Origin: Oricola indica
Lineage (GTDB): Bacteria > Pseudomonadota > Alphaproteobacteria > Rhizobiales > Rhizobiaceae
Reading direction: 5' to 3'
Assembly: GCF_019966595.1 (NCBI RefSeq)
Contig: NZ_JAINFJ010000012.1
Location: 1 to 64,000 of the forward strand
DNA length: 64,000 bases
In this document: piece after piece, positions 55,140 through 63,233 of the stretch
How positions within the stretch are numbered: position 1 is the stretch's first letter
Layout of the letters: every line of letters starts with the position of its first letter
Translations under genes and position numbers: made by a program
The notes under the pieces: generated by a model
The model's input: only the letters and a program-made list of their open reading frames with translations
Databases searched by the model: none
What the model was told of the DNA's origin: nothing

Positions 55140-56075
55140 ATGCGCGGCCGCCGCCTACCGCCACTCAACGCCATTCGGACTTTCGAGGCCGCTGCCCGTC
55201 ACGGCAGTTTCCTGAAAGCCGCAAGCGAGCTCCACGTGACGCCCGGTGCGGTGAGCCGCCTGGTCAAAAGCCTTGAGGAACACCTCGATGTCGAATTGTT
55301 CACGCGTTCCCACCGCACGGTGAAACTGACGGAAGACGGCGAGACTTATGCCGCCAGCATCACACAGGCACTGGATACGATCAGCCTGGCGACGGACCGC
55401 CTCGTCCTCGGCAACCAGGCCAATGTTCTCAGCGTATGCTGCCATCCGACCGTCGCGGTACACTGGTTGCTTCCGCGCTGGGCGAATTTTCATTCCACCC
55501 ATCCCGACATCCAAATCGACCTGAAAACGACGCTGATGCCGGAGTCCGTCACCATGGACGCATTCGACGTCGTAATCCGCATCGACCGGAACAGCGAACC
55601 GGAAGAAGAACAGGGCTATGTGAGCGAGCGGCTGCTCGATGTGGAATCGTTTCCAGTCTGCGCGCCCAGGACCACCGAAAAGGCGGCATTGGACACGCCC
55701 GAGGACCTGAAGAATCATGTCCTGATCCACGCCGCGCTCCGGCCTCATGACTGGAGCAGGTGGCTGGAATCCGCGGGAGTGGAGAACGTGGCGTCGGACA
55801 GGGGCCCGACCTTCGAAAGCCTTACCCTGGCCTACAATGCGGCGATTTCCGGCGCGGGTATCGCCATCGCCATTCGAACCTTCGTCGCCAATGATCTTGC
55901 GACCGGCCGCCTGATCAAGCCGTTCGACCATGTCCGCAAGTCGACAAGCGGATTCAACATGGTCTACAGCGCCGAGCGCCTTCAGAAATTCAATAAGATA
56001 AAAGCCTTCCGCGCATGGCTTCTCGAGGAACGGGCGCGGGAGATTGCGGATGAGTTGGCGCCCGGAGGGACCTGA
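55140..56075 (+). CDS. LysR-family transcriptional regulator (GcvA/GcdR-like)
   Basis: A 311-residue regulator with an N-terminal winged HTH (PPLNAIRTFEAAARHGSFLK, AASELHVTPGAVSRLVKSLE) and a LysR substrate domain (CCHPTVAVHWLLPRWANFHS). It is close to the GcvA-like subgroup. It is transcribed away from gcdH across a 265-bp region, the classic layout for a LysR activator of the divergent catabolic gene, so glutaryl-CoA or lysine catabolite sensing is inferred. Confidence 0.9.
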   Translation: MRGRRLPPLNAIRTFEAAARHGSFLKAASELHVTPGAVSRLVKSLEEHLDVELFTRSHRTVKLTEDGETYAASITQALDTISLATDRLVLGNQANVLSVCCHPTVAVHWLLPRWANFHSTHPDIQIDLKTTLMPESVTMDAFDVVIRIDRNSEPEEEQGYVSERLLDVESFPVCAPRTTEKAALDTPEDLKNHVLIHAALRPHDWSRWLESAGVENVASDRGPTFESLTLAYNAAISGAGIAIAIRTFVANDLATGRLIKPFDHVRKSTSGFNMVYSAERLQKFNKIKAFRAWLLEERAREIADELAPGGT

Positions 56076-56157
56076 AAGCCCGCACCGCCGGCGACTGTGC
56101 GAACATGTATCTGACACTCCGCACCCCGATCAAGCTCTCCGGAGCCTGTCAGATCTG

Positions 56158-56787
56158 CTAGAGCATCGAATATCCGAGGCTGTGGAAGTCAGAGGCGCAG
56201 GCACGGTTTATTACCTGGACGTTTTCCTCCGTCAGATAATGATCCAGGGGCTTCTTTTCGGAACTGTTAAGCCGCCCGCCCGTGGGCAGCGCGACATTTG
56301 CACCAACCTCGGACAGGAGACCGTTCAGATCGTCATGCAACGCTTCGAAGCGGATGATCCGATCGACCATGATGCCGCTTCCGTCCGGTGCCTCTATGAA
56401 GCCCATCTGGGACATCCGTTTGGTGTTGCTGCGCAAATAGCTGTTGAAATCCAGGCGCTGCGCTTTCTCGTGGCGATGATGCTTCGGGTTCTGACGAACA
56501 TATTCATACTCCGAGACAAGCCGTTCGTATGGATTTCGGACAACGGCGAAACTCGTCGCATTGCCGTAAACATCGGCTCCGAGCGTCCGCCTGTGCCAGG
56601 CCGCCGTGGAGTGACCGGGAATATAGGCACGCATCGGATCCTGTCGCACCGGAAAATGGCGCAGCAGCCGGCGTAGCGGTGTCTTGTTACCGGGCGCCCT
56701 GTAAGGCCGCAGCAGTTCCTCGATCGCTCCACCCGCCGGTTTGGGAATATGGATAAAAATGAGATTGAGTTCGGGATAATAGGGCAA
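56158..56787 (-). CDS. Sulfotransferase family protein
   Basis: A 209-residue PAPS-dependent sulfotransferase-like protein (Sulfotransfer_2 type). The 5'-phosphosulfate loop is LIFIHIPKPAGGAIEELL, where most members have PKTAGT/S, and the 3'-phosphate motif is FAVVRNPYERLVSEYEY. Because the loop has Pro-Ala-Gly-Gly in place of Thr-Ala-Gly-Ser/Thr, activity is not assured. It may modify a surface polysaccharide. It is on the same strand as the pyruvyl transferase gene but separated by 336 bp. Confidence 0.82.
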   Translation of the reverse strand: MPYYPELNLIFIHIPKPAGGAIEELLRPYRAPGNKTPLRRLLRHFPVRQDPMRAYIPGHSTAAWHRRTLGADVYGNATSFAVVRNPYERLVSEYEYVRQNPKHHRHEKAQRLDFNSYLRSNTKRMSQMGFIEAPDGSGIMVDRIIRFEALHDDLNGLLSEVGANVALPTGGRLNSSEKKPLDHYLTEENVQVINRACASDFHSLGYSML

Positions 56788-57123
56788 GGCTCCAATTACC
56801 TTCTGTTTGATCCAGGCGAGACCCGCAAGCCGCCGCCACCGGGCGACTGGTCACCGACTGGCTTTCGCATGCGGCGTATGGCGAACAGCCAAACCGCATT
56901 TCTGTCACTTGCCCGACTCTGCGCTGAAATCCGAAACCGCGATGGAGAAGCCGGGTGGCGTAGCAGTACGGCGACGAGAGCGCATTCGTCGCCATCCGGG
57001 ATCGATATCGCCCGAATTCCAAAGCCGCAACGGTACAGATGTCCGGCAGAGTTTTCGTCGCGACATGCTGACGGACCTCACTATTAAGCCAAGGCGAGCT
57101 TCGGCCCGGCTCCCTTTCGGTGA
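56788..57123. other. Intergenic region without a supported gene
   Basis: 336 bp between the sulfotransferase and the pyruvyl transferase. Open frames cross it on both strands but have no recognisable domain, no ribosome site and irregular composition. It probably contains the sulfotransferase promoter; nothing else is supported. Confidence 0.5.
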
Positions 57124-58281
57124 TCAGCGTGCTTCTGTCGCGCTGATAAGGAAATCTCGCGAGATATCGCGCCATTTCTGCAGCTTCGGTCTGACTTCGT
57201 CCCAGTCGGTTCCGGCCATTAGGCGGTCCGCCAAGGCATCGAAATCGCCGGAATAAAAAAGGTCCATCCCGATCGCCCTGTCCTCGAGCCCAAGGAAGCG
57301 GAGCATGTTGGTGATGCGTTCGTTTTTACCAACTCTTTTCCCGTCCTTGAGCAGTACAGCGAATGGCCTTTCCATCAGAATGGCGAATGCCATGCCATGA
57401 AAGGAGTTCGTGAGAACGAATTTCGATTTGTCGATCGCGTTCAGCCATTGTGTGGGCGTGGGATTCATCAGCCGGTTTCGCGGCATGTGCTGCGCGGCAT
57501 TCGAGATGAAATCCGCTTGAAGATCCCATCCTTGTCGCGCCGAAAATCGCTCCAGAAATGCGACCGGCAGTTCCTTTGGGTTCTCCAGGCTAACGAAATA
57601 AGCCATCAGGAAAGGGCTATCATACGGCGTGTCGTCGCCTTCATCCCGCACAAGATCGATGTAATGGGTCTTTTCCATGAGGAAGACCGGATCGAGTACG
57701 AGGGTGGTGTCCTCCCGTCCCGCCCTCCGGCAAACATCGACACCCGCGGCCTCTCGCACCGAAACCTGATCGAAGCGAGCGAGTTTTTCGCGTGCCGCCA
57801 ACAGCCATTCATCTGTCAGTCCGTCCCACCTCGCGCTGGCTGCATAGGCAATGCGTCTCGACGACGTTGGAACGAAGTCCAGAAAGAAGTGCGGCACCAT
57901 TTTCGTCCAGATCTGGTCGCTTCCCGCAATATAGATGTCTGCCGCCGGAGGATCGTTCAGGAGATCGTTGCGCGTATAAACTCGCGCCGTGTGATCGACG
58001 TGCCTCTCGAAGAAGGTTTCGTAGGGGCGAGCACTGTCTCCTGAGGGCTTGCGCGTCTTGTGGGCGCCCTTTGCAAGCGCGATGGTCGAGTCGAGCGCGT
58101 AGAGGTAGAGATTATAGATGCTCTTAATGTATCGAATGTCGCTCAGGCTTTTGGTTCTCACCCAAAAGGGTTCGTGACCAATGTTTTTCAGATAAGCCTG
58201 AAGTGCGTAATTCTGGAAAAGGGTGCCATAATTTCCCCCGCGGTAAAGCGCCGAATAAAGAGAAATGATGGCGATTTTCAT
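57124..58281 (-). CDS. Polysaccharide pyruvyl transferase family protein
   Basis: A 385-residue member of the PS_pyruv_trans family, which adds pyruvyl ketals or acts as a related glycan-modifying enzyme. Start MKIAIISLYSALYRGGNYGT with the family's N-terminal GGNxGxxxQ element (YGTLFQNYALQAYLKNIGHE). DIYIAGSDQIWTKMVPHFFL carries the GSDQxW hallmark, and KFVLTNSFHGMAFAILMERP the TxSFHG motif. No signal peptide; cytoplasmic. No other capsule or EPS genes are present nearby apart from the sulfotransferase. Confidence 0.9.
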   Translation of the reverse strand: MKIAIISLYSALYRGGNYGTLFQNYALQAYLKNIGHEPFWVRTKSLSDIRYIKSIYNLYLYALDSTIALAKGAHKTRKPSGDSARPYETFFERHVDHTARVYTRNDLLNDPPAADIYIAGSDQIWTKMVPHFFLDFVPTSSRRIAYAASARWDGLTDEWLLAAREKLARFDQVSVREAAGVDVCRRAGREDTTLVLDPVFLMEKTHYIDLVRDEGDDTPYDSPFLMAYFVSLENPKELPVAFLERFSARQGWDLQADFISNAAQHMPRNRLMNPTPTQWLNAIDKSKFVLTNSFHGMAFAILMERPFAVLLKDGKRVGKNERITNMLRFLGLEDRAIGMDLFYSGDFDALADRLMAGTDWDEVRPKLQKWRDISRDFLISATEAR

Positions 58282-58465
58282 TGTCAGAACCGGCTTGAAA
58301 AGGTGCTTTTCGCAAAGTTGACGACAGAATCAAGGTGTTTGGTACGTTTCCCTGTGATCAGCCGCACCTGACGTTACGTCAGACCGGCCTCTGCCAAATC
58401 GGCAAGCACTCCATCCACAGTCGATGGACGCGTGGCCCTATGAACGATGCGATTGTCGGAAGCGG

Positions 58466-59929
58466 TCACGGCGTTCCAGAGAACCGGCCGGCGGCCGTTT
58501 CGGCGCCGTTCTCCATCAGGTCGGCGAGGGCCTCGGCCAGGCCGCTTTGCATGGCAGGATCGCGCGCAAGCGACGGCAGGAAGACCTCTTCGATGTCGAG
58601 ATAGCCGGAGACGGTGTCTTCAAGGCTTCCGCTACGGTCCCAGATAGAGCGCAGGCGGTCGGCCATTGGGTCGCGCACGTCGATCGGCTGGCCGTCCTCG
58701 CAGGTCCCCGAGGTGTAGCGCATCCAGGCGGCGACGACGAGGAGCAGCCCCTTCGGCACGCGCCCCGCGGCAAGGTTTTCGGCGATCGAGCCCAGCAGGC
58801 GCTGCGGCAGTTTCAGCGAGCCGTCCATGGCGATCTGCCAGGTCCGATGGCGAATGCCGGGATTGGCATAGCGCTCCATCAGCTTGTCTGTGTAGGCATG
58901 CAGATCGACGCCCGGCGGCGGCGTCAGGACGGGAATGATCTCGTTTGCCCAGAGATGGCGGATGAAGCCGGCCAGCGCCGGTCGCGCCACCGCATCGGAG
59001 ACGGTTTCCGCGCCTGCGAGGTAGCCAAGATAGGCAAGCGCCGAGTGGGTGCCGTTGAGGCACCGCAGTTTCATGTGCTCGTAAGGCCGGACATCGTCCG
59101 TCAGTTCGACACCGACCGCGCCGAGATCGGGTCTCGCTCCATCGACGAAGCGATCCTCGATCACCCATTGGCGAAACGGTTCATGGAAAACGGGCGCGGC
59201 GTCGTAGACCCCGGTCTGTTGGGCAAGGCGAGCGATGTCGGCATCGGTGGTGGCGGGCACGATGCGGTCCACCATCGTGCACGGAAAGCTGCATTCGGCC
59301 TCGATCCAGCCGGCCAGATCTGCATCGATGCGCCCGGCGAGTTCCAGAACGAGGCCGCGCAGCATAGCCCCGTTTTCCGGAAGGTTGTCGCAGGTCATCA
59401 CCGTGAAGGGGCGCAGCCCCGCCCTTCGCCGGCGGTCGAGCGCGCGGCACAGGAAACCGATGGCGGATACCGGCTTCGCCGGATCCGCGAGGTCCGCGAC
59501 AATATCGGGATGAGCGAAATCGAGCCGGCCCGTCGATGGCGCGTGACAATAACCCTTCTCGGTCACCGTGAGCGATACGATGTGCGTTTGCGGCCGCGCC
59601 ATGGCGTCGAGAACCGCTTCGGGATCCTCCGGCGCGACGAGGACCGATTGCACGGCGGTGCCGACGTGAAGCGTTTCGCCTTCGGGGCCCAGTTCGCACG
59701 CGGTGTAAGCGCAGTCCTGCGGTATGAGGCGGTCGCGCAGATCCGCATGGCGCAGGCTGACGCCGACAACGCCCCAATCGCCCCCGGACTTCGCCATCGC
59801 CTCTTCGAGGTAAATCGCGCCATGGGCGCGGAAGAATGCGCCGAGGCCAAGATGGACGATACCGATTCCCAGCTGCGGCGCGTCGCCCGGTCGGTTCAGG
59901 CGCGGCAGATCATCCGGTTTCCCGCTCAC
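58466..59929 (-). CDS. uxuB: Mannitol dehydrogenase family protein, probable fructuronate reductase UxuB
   Basis: A 487-residue NAD-dependent polyol/uronate dehydrogenase. In E. coli UxuB reduces fructuronate to mannonate after UxaC. Rossmann segment GIVHLGLGAFFRAHGAIYLE; later SLTVTEKGYC, MTCDNLPENG, FPCTMVDRIVPATT, and catalytic KLRCLNGTHSALAYLGYLAG. The start is the GTG at 59929, ten bases after AAGGAGG, overlapping the uxaC stop as GTGA, and the resulting length matches UxuB. Longer frames upstream lie inside uxaC. Hexuronate function is supported by the operon. Confidence 0.9.
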   Translation of the reverse strand: MSGKPDDLPRLNRPGDAPQLGIGIVHLGLGAFFRAHGAIYLEEAMAKSGGDWGVVGVSLRHADLRDRLIPQDCAYTACELGPEGETLHVGTAVQSVLVAPEDPEAVLDAMARPQTHIVSLTVTEKGYCHAPSTGRLDFAHPDIVADLADPAKPVSAIGFLCRALDRRRRAGLRPFTVMTCDNLPENGAMLRGLVLELAGRIDADLAGWIEAECSFPCTMVDRIVPATTDADIARLAQQTGVYDAAPVFHEPFRQWVIEDRFVDGARPDLGAVGVELTDDVRPYEHMKLRCLNGTHSALAYLGYLAGAETVSDAVARPALAGFIRHLWANEIIPVLTPPPGVDLHAYTDKLMERYANPGIRHRTWQIAMDGSLKLPQRLLGSIAENLAAGRVPKGLLLVVAAWMRYTSGTCEDGQPIDVRDPMADRLRSIWDRSGSLEDTVSGYLDIEEVFLPSLARDPAMQSGLAEALADLMENGAETAAGRFSGTP

Positions 59930-61332
59930 AGACGATACGCCTCCTTCGCGAGGGTTGAGGTCATCTCGTGTGCCATGATTTCCGCCTCGTCCATGTCGAG
60001 CCGGCCGTCTCCGACGAGATTGGCGAGCCAGGCGCAGTCGATACGCCGCGCGACATCGTGGCGGGCGGGGATGGAACAGAAGGCGCGCGTGTCGTCGTTG
60101 AAGCCGACCGTGTTGTAGATGCCGGCGGTCTCGGTGACGATCTGGCGGAACCGCATCATGCCTTCGGCGCTGTCGTAGAACCACCAGGGTGGGCCGAGTT
60201 TAAGCGCCGGGTACACGCCGGCAAGCGGCGCCAGTTCGCGCGCGAAGACCGTCTCGTCAAGCGTAAAGAGGATGATCGTCAGGTCAGGGCGCAGGCCAAC
60301 GGCGTCGAGCAGCGGCTTGAGCGCGCCGACGAAATCGGTGCGTACCGGAATGTCGAACCCCTTGTCGCGGCCGAATTTCGCCAGCACGCCCGGCGAGTGA
60401 TTGCGCCAGGAGCCGGCATGGATCTGCATGACGAGCCCGTCGTCCAAGCTCATACGCGCCATTTCGGTCAGCATGTGACCGCGGAACGCATCCGCCTCGT
60501 CCGCCGAGAGATCGCCCCCGAGCGCGCGGGCGAAGAGGGCCGCCGCCTCGGCCTTCGGCAAATCCTCGGTGCGTGCCGTAGGGTGGCCATGGTCGCTTGC
60601 CGTCGCGCCATGCTCCTTAAAGAAGGCGCGGCGGACCCGGTGAGCTTCCAGATAGCCGGCCCATGTCGTCGTATCGCATCCGGTCAATTCGCCGAACTTT
60701 TCGATATTGGCGGCGAAACCGTCTGCCTCGGGGTCGATCACCGTATCCGGCCGATAGGTGGTGATGACGCGGCCGGACCAGCCGGATTCGGCGATCTTTC
60801 GGTGCCATTCGAGGTCGTCGAGCGCGCCTTCGGTGGTCGACAGCGCCTCTATGCGGAACCGTTCGAACAGCGCGCGCGGGCGGAATTCGTCCGATGTCAG
60901 GCGCTCCGAAATCGCATCGTAATAGGCATCGGCGGTCTCCGCTGAAAGGCGCTCGGTCATGCCGAACAGGGTTTCGAAGGAGTGATCGAGCCACAGCCGC
61001 GTCGGCGTGCCCCTGAACAGGTGATAGTGGCCGGCAAAGAGGCGCCAGATCGTGCGACCGTCGGTCTCCACCGGTCCGCCGTCGGCACGGGCCACACCGA
61101 GATCGGCGAGGTCGATGCCCTGCGAGCACAGCATGCGAAACACGTAGTGGTCCGGCGTGACGAAAAGCTGGGCGGGATCGGGAAAGGGTTCGTTCTCCGC
61201 AAACCAGCGCGGATCGGTATGGCCGTGCGGGCTGACGATTGGCAGGTCGGCAATGCCTTCGTAAAGGCGCCGCGCGGTCGCGCGGGTCGCCGGATCGTTC
61301 GGGAACAGCCTGTCGGGATCAAGCAGTGGCAT
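59926..61332 (-). CDS. uxaC: Glucuronate isomerase UxaC
   Basis: UxaC isomerises D-glucuronate to D-fructuronate and D-galacturonate to D-tagaturonate. The 468-residue product of the amidohydrolase-like family has IVSPHGHTDPRWFAENEPFP (metal-binding HGH), FRMLCSQGIDLADLGV, WSGRVITTYRPDTVIDPEAD, MQIHAGSWRNHSPGVLAKFG, and WWFYDSAEGMMRFRQIVTET. The length matches E. coli UxaC (470). The ATG follows a GGAG. It is translationally coupled to uxuB and follows the TRAP permease by 28 nt, forming dctPQM-uxaC-uxuB. Confidence 0.95.
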   Translation of the reverse strand: MPLLDPDRLFPNDPATRATARRLYEGIADLPIVSPHGHTDPRWFAENEPFPDPAQLFVTPDHYVFRMLCSQGIDLADLGVARADGGPVETDGRTIWRLFAGHYHLFRGTPTRLWLDHSFETLFGMTERLSAETADAYYDAISERLTSDEFRPRALFERFRIEALSTTEGALDDLEWHRKIAESGWSGRVITTYRPDTVIDPEADGFAANIEKFGELTGCDTTTWAGYLEAHRVRRAFFKEHGATASDHGHPTARTEDLPKAEAAALFARALGGDLSADEADAFRGHMLTEMARMSLDDGLVMQIHAGSWRNHSPGVLAKFGRDKGFDIPVRTDFVGALKPLLDAVGLRPDLTIILFTLDETVFARELAPLAGVYPALKLGPPWWFYDSAEGMMRFRQIVTETAGIYNTVGFNDDTRAFCSIPARHDVARRIDCAWLANLVGDGRLDMDEAEIMAHEMTSTLAKEAYRL

Positions 61333-61360
61333 GTCGTCTCCAATAGTGAATGATCATGAC

Positions 61361-62641
61361 CTAACCGAAAGCGAGGTTGGGAAGCCAGAGCACGATGGAC
61401 GGGAAGAACAGAAGCGTCAGCACGAGCACAAGGATCGCGGCCAGGAACGGGACCGACTCGCGGACGTAATCCTCGATGCGGCAATCGAGCAGGCTGCACA
61501 CCGTGTACATCGCCACGCCGACCGGCGGCGTCATCGAACCGAGCGTGACGATGGTCATCATCAGGATGCCGAAATGCACGGGATCGACCCCGACCTTCTG
61601 AACGATGGGGACGAAAATGGGCGTCAGGAGCAGGACAAGGATCGTGCTCTCGACAAAAAGTCCCGCGACGAACAGGCTGACCAGGATAACCGCGACGATT
61701 GCGACCGGATTGGTCAGGCCCTGCAGCATGGCGCCCGCGATGGACTGCGGGACCTGCAGAAAAATGATCGCGAAACCGATCATTCCGGACATCAGGATGA
61801 TCAGCATGATCAGGCCGATATCGGATATGGCGTGCCCGAAGGCGCGACCCATCTTTTCGAGTGTCAGTTCACGGTGCGCGAGCGTGCCGACCAGAACGGC
61901 ATAGACCACGGCAAAGGCGCCGACCTCGGAGGGCGTGAACAGGCCGCCGCGAATGGAGACGATCAACAGGACGGGAAACAGCAAGGCCCATTTCGCCTGC
62001 CAGGTCGCGGTCCCAAGCGCGGCGGCTGTCGGCTTGGCGCTGCCCTCGACGCGATAGGACCGCTTGCGGGCAACGAGCCATGCCGTCGTCATCAGGAAGA
62101 GCATCATCAGGATGCCCGGCACAATACCGGCGAGAAACAGCCGTCCGATCGAGACCTGCCCGACATAGCCGTAGAGGATCAGGCCGATGGAGGGCGGGAT
62201 GGTCGCCGTGATCAACGAGGAGAGCGCGATGACCGCCGCCGAATAGCCTTTGGAATAGCCCTGCGAAATCATTTGCGGGCCTAGGACGCGGGCTTCCATC
62301 GCGGCGTCGGCAACGGCGGACCCCGAGACGCCACCCATCAGCGTCGACAGGATGATCGAGACCTGCGCCAGACCGCCGGCCATCCAGGCGACGGCGATAT
62401 GGGAGAATCTGAACAGCCGGTCGGTGATGCCGCTTTCGTTCATCAGGTGACCCGCCAGCACGAAGAAGGGCACGGCCAGAAGCGGGAAGCTCTGAGAGAC
62501 CGTCGCGATCTTCTGAACGCCGATCGACATCGGCATGATGTCGGAGGTGGCGAAGAACACGAAACCGGACAGACCGATGGCAAACGCCACCGGCGCGCCG
62601 ACAACCAGCAGGACGATGAAGACGAGACCGATCGCCAGCAT
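61361..62641 (-). CDS. TRAP transporter large permease (DctM)
   Basis: A 426-residue large membrane subunit of a TRAP transporter, with about 12 helices and family blocks ATVSQSFPLLAVPFFVLAGH, MGGVSGSAVADAAMEARVLG, and GSMTPPVGVAMYTVCSLLDC. TRAP systems use the sodium gradient and a periplasmic binding protein. The ATG at 62641 lies next to the stop of the small permease (62644). With uxaC and uxuB downstream, a hexuronate substrate is likely. Confidence 0.93.
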   Translation of the reverse strand: MLAIGLVFIVLLVVGAPVAFAIGLSGFVFFATSDIMPMSIGVQKIATVSQSFPLLAVPFFVLAGHLMNESGITDRLFRFSHIAVAWMAGGLAQVSIILSTLMGGVSGSAVADAAMEARVLGPQMISQGYSKGYSAAVIALSSLITATIPPSIGLILYGYVGQVSIGRLFLAGIVPGILMMLFLMTTAWLVARKRSYRVEGSAKPTAAALGTATWQAKWALLFPVLLIVSIRGGLFTPSEVGAFAVVYAVLVGTLAHRELTLEKMGRAFGHAISDIGLIMLIILMSGMIGFAIIFLQVPQSIAGAMLQGLTNPVAIVAVILVSLFVAGLFVESTILVLLLTPIFVPIVQKVGVDPVHFGILMMTIVTLGSMTPPVGVAMYTVCSLLDCRIEDYVRESVPFLAAILVLVLTLLFFPSIVLWLPNLAFG

Positions 62642-62643
62642 GG

Positions 62644-63159
62644 TCAAAGTTCTCCCGGTGCGGCGTCCTGCCCCTGCGGGCGGGAAAGGATCAGCATCTG
62701 GCCGCCGGCGCGGTTGCGCCACGCCTCGCGCGCATTAGCGAGGATCGCCAGCGTGAGGAAAATGCAGCCCACCGGGACGGCGATCGTGACATAGGCGTAG
62801 GACAGGCCGCTATCTCCGAACTGGCGTTCGCGATTGAGCATGGTCAGCTGGTAGCCCTCCCAGGCCAGCACGCCCATGAAGGCGATGAAGATCGCCGCCA
62901 GAACAGTCTCGACGATAAGCCGGTTGCGATGGCCAGCATAGCGGATGAGCAGATCGACGCCGAGATGGGCGCGTTCGCGCATGGCGCGGGTTGCGCCGAC
63001 GAAACAGAGCCAGATGAACAGGAGTTGGGCGAGGTCGACGGACCAGATCAGCGGGTGGCCGAAGAACCGCATCACCGATGCGATGAAGACGAGCACCACG
63101 ATCACCGCCAGAAGGCCCGCTCCGGCCGCGAATTCGATGCGCGCGAAGAGGCGCCCCAT
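62644..63159 (-). CDS. TRAP transporter small permease (DctQ)
   Basis: 171 residues, four helices, DctQ family: AGLLAVIVVLVFIASVMRFF, PLIWSVDLAQLLFIWLCFVG, GATRAMRERAHLGVDLLI are typical. The ATG at 63159 follows GGAGGAG; a longer frame to 63210 is not supported. Located between the binding protein (75 nt upstream) and the large permease (2 nt gap). Confidence 0.92.
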   Translation of the reverse strand: MGRLFARIEFAAGAGLLAVIVVLVFIASVMRFFGHPLIWSVDLAQLLFIWLCFVGATRAMRERAHLGVDLLIRYAGHRNRLIVETVLAAIFIAFMGVLAWEGYQLTMLNRERQFGDSGLSYAYVTIAVPVGCIFLTLAILANAREAWRNRAGGQMLILSRPQGQDAAPGEL

Positions 63160-63233
63160 TGTCTGTCTCCTCCCGTAAAAAGACAGGGACGGCGTGCCGC
63201 CCCTGTCCATTCGCTTCCCTGCGGATGCGGGTT

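Noticed and set aside
56687-57175. 162-codon frame in the gap between sulfotransferase and pyruvyl transferase
   Set aside because: No domain, no ribosome site, irregular residue composition, and it overlaps both neighbouring genes.
58424-60118. Long plus-strand open frame opposite uxuB
   Set aside because: No motif; uxuB on the other strand is complete and coupled to uxaC.
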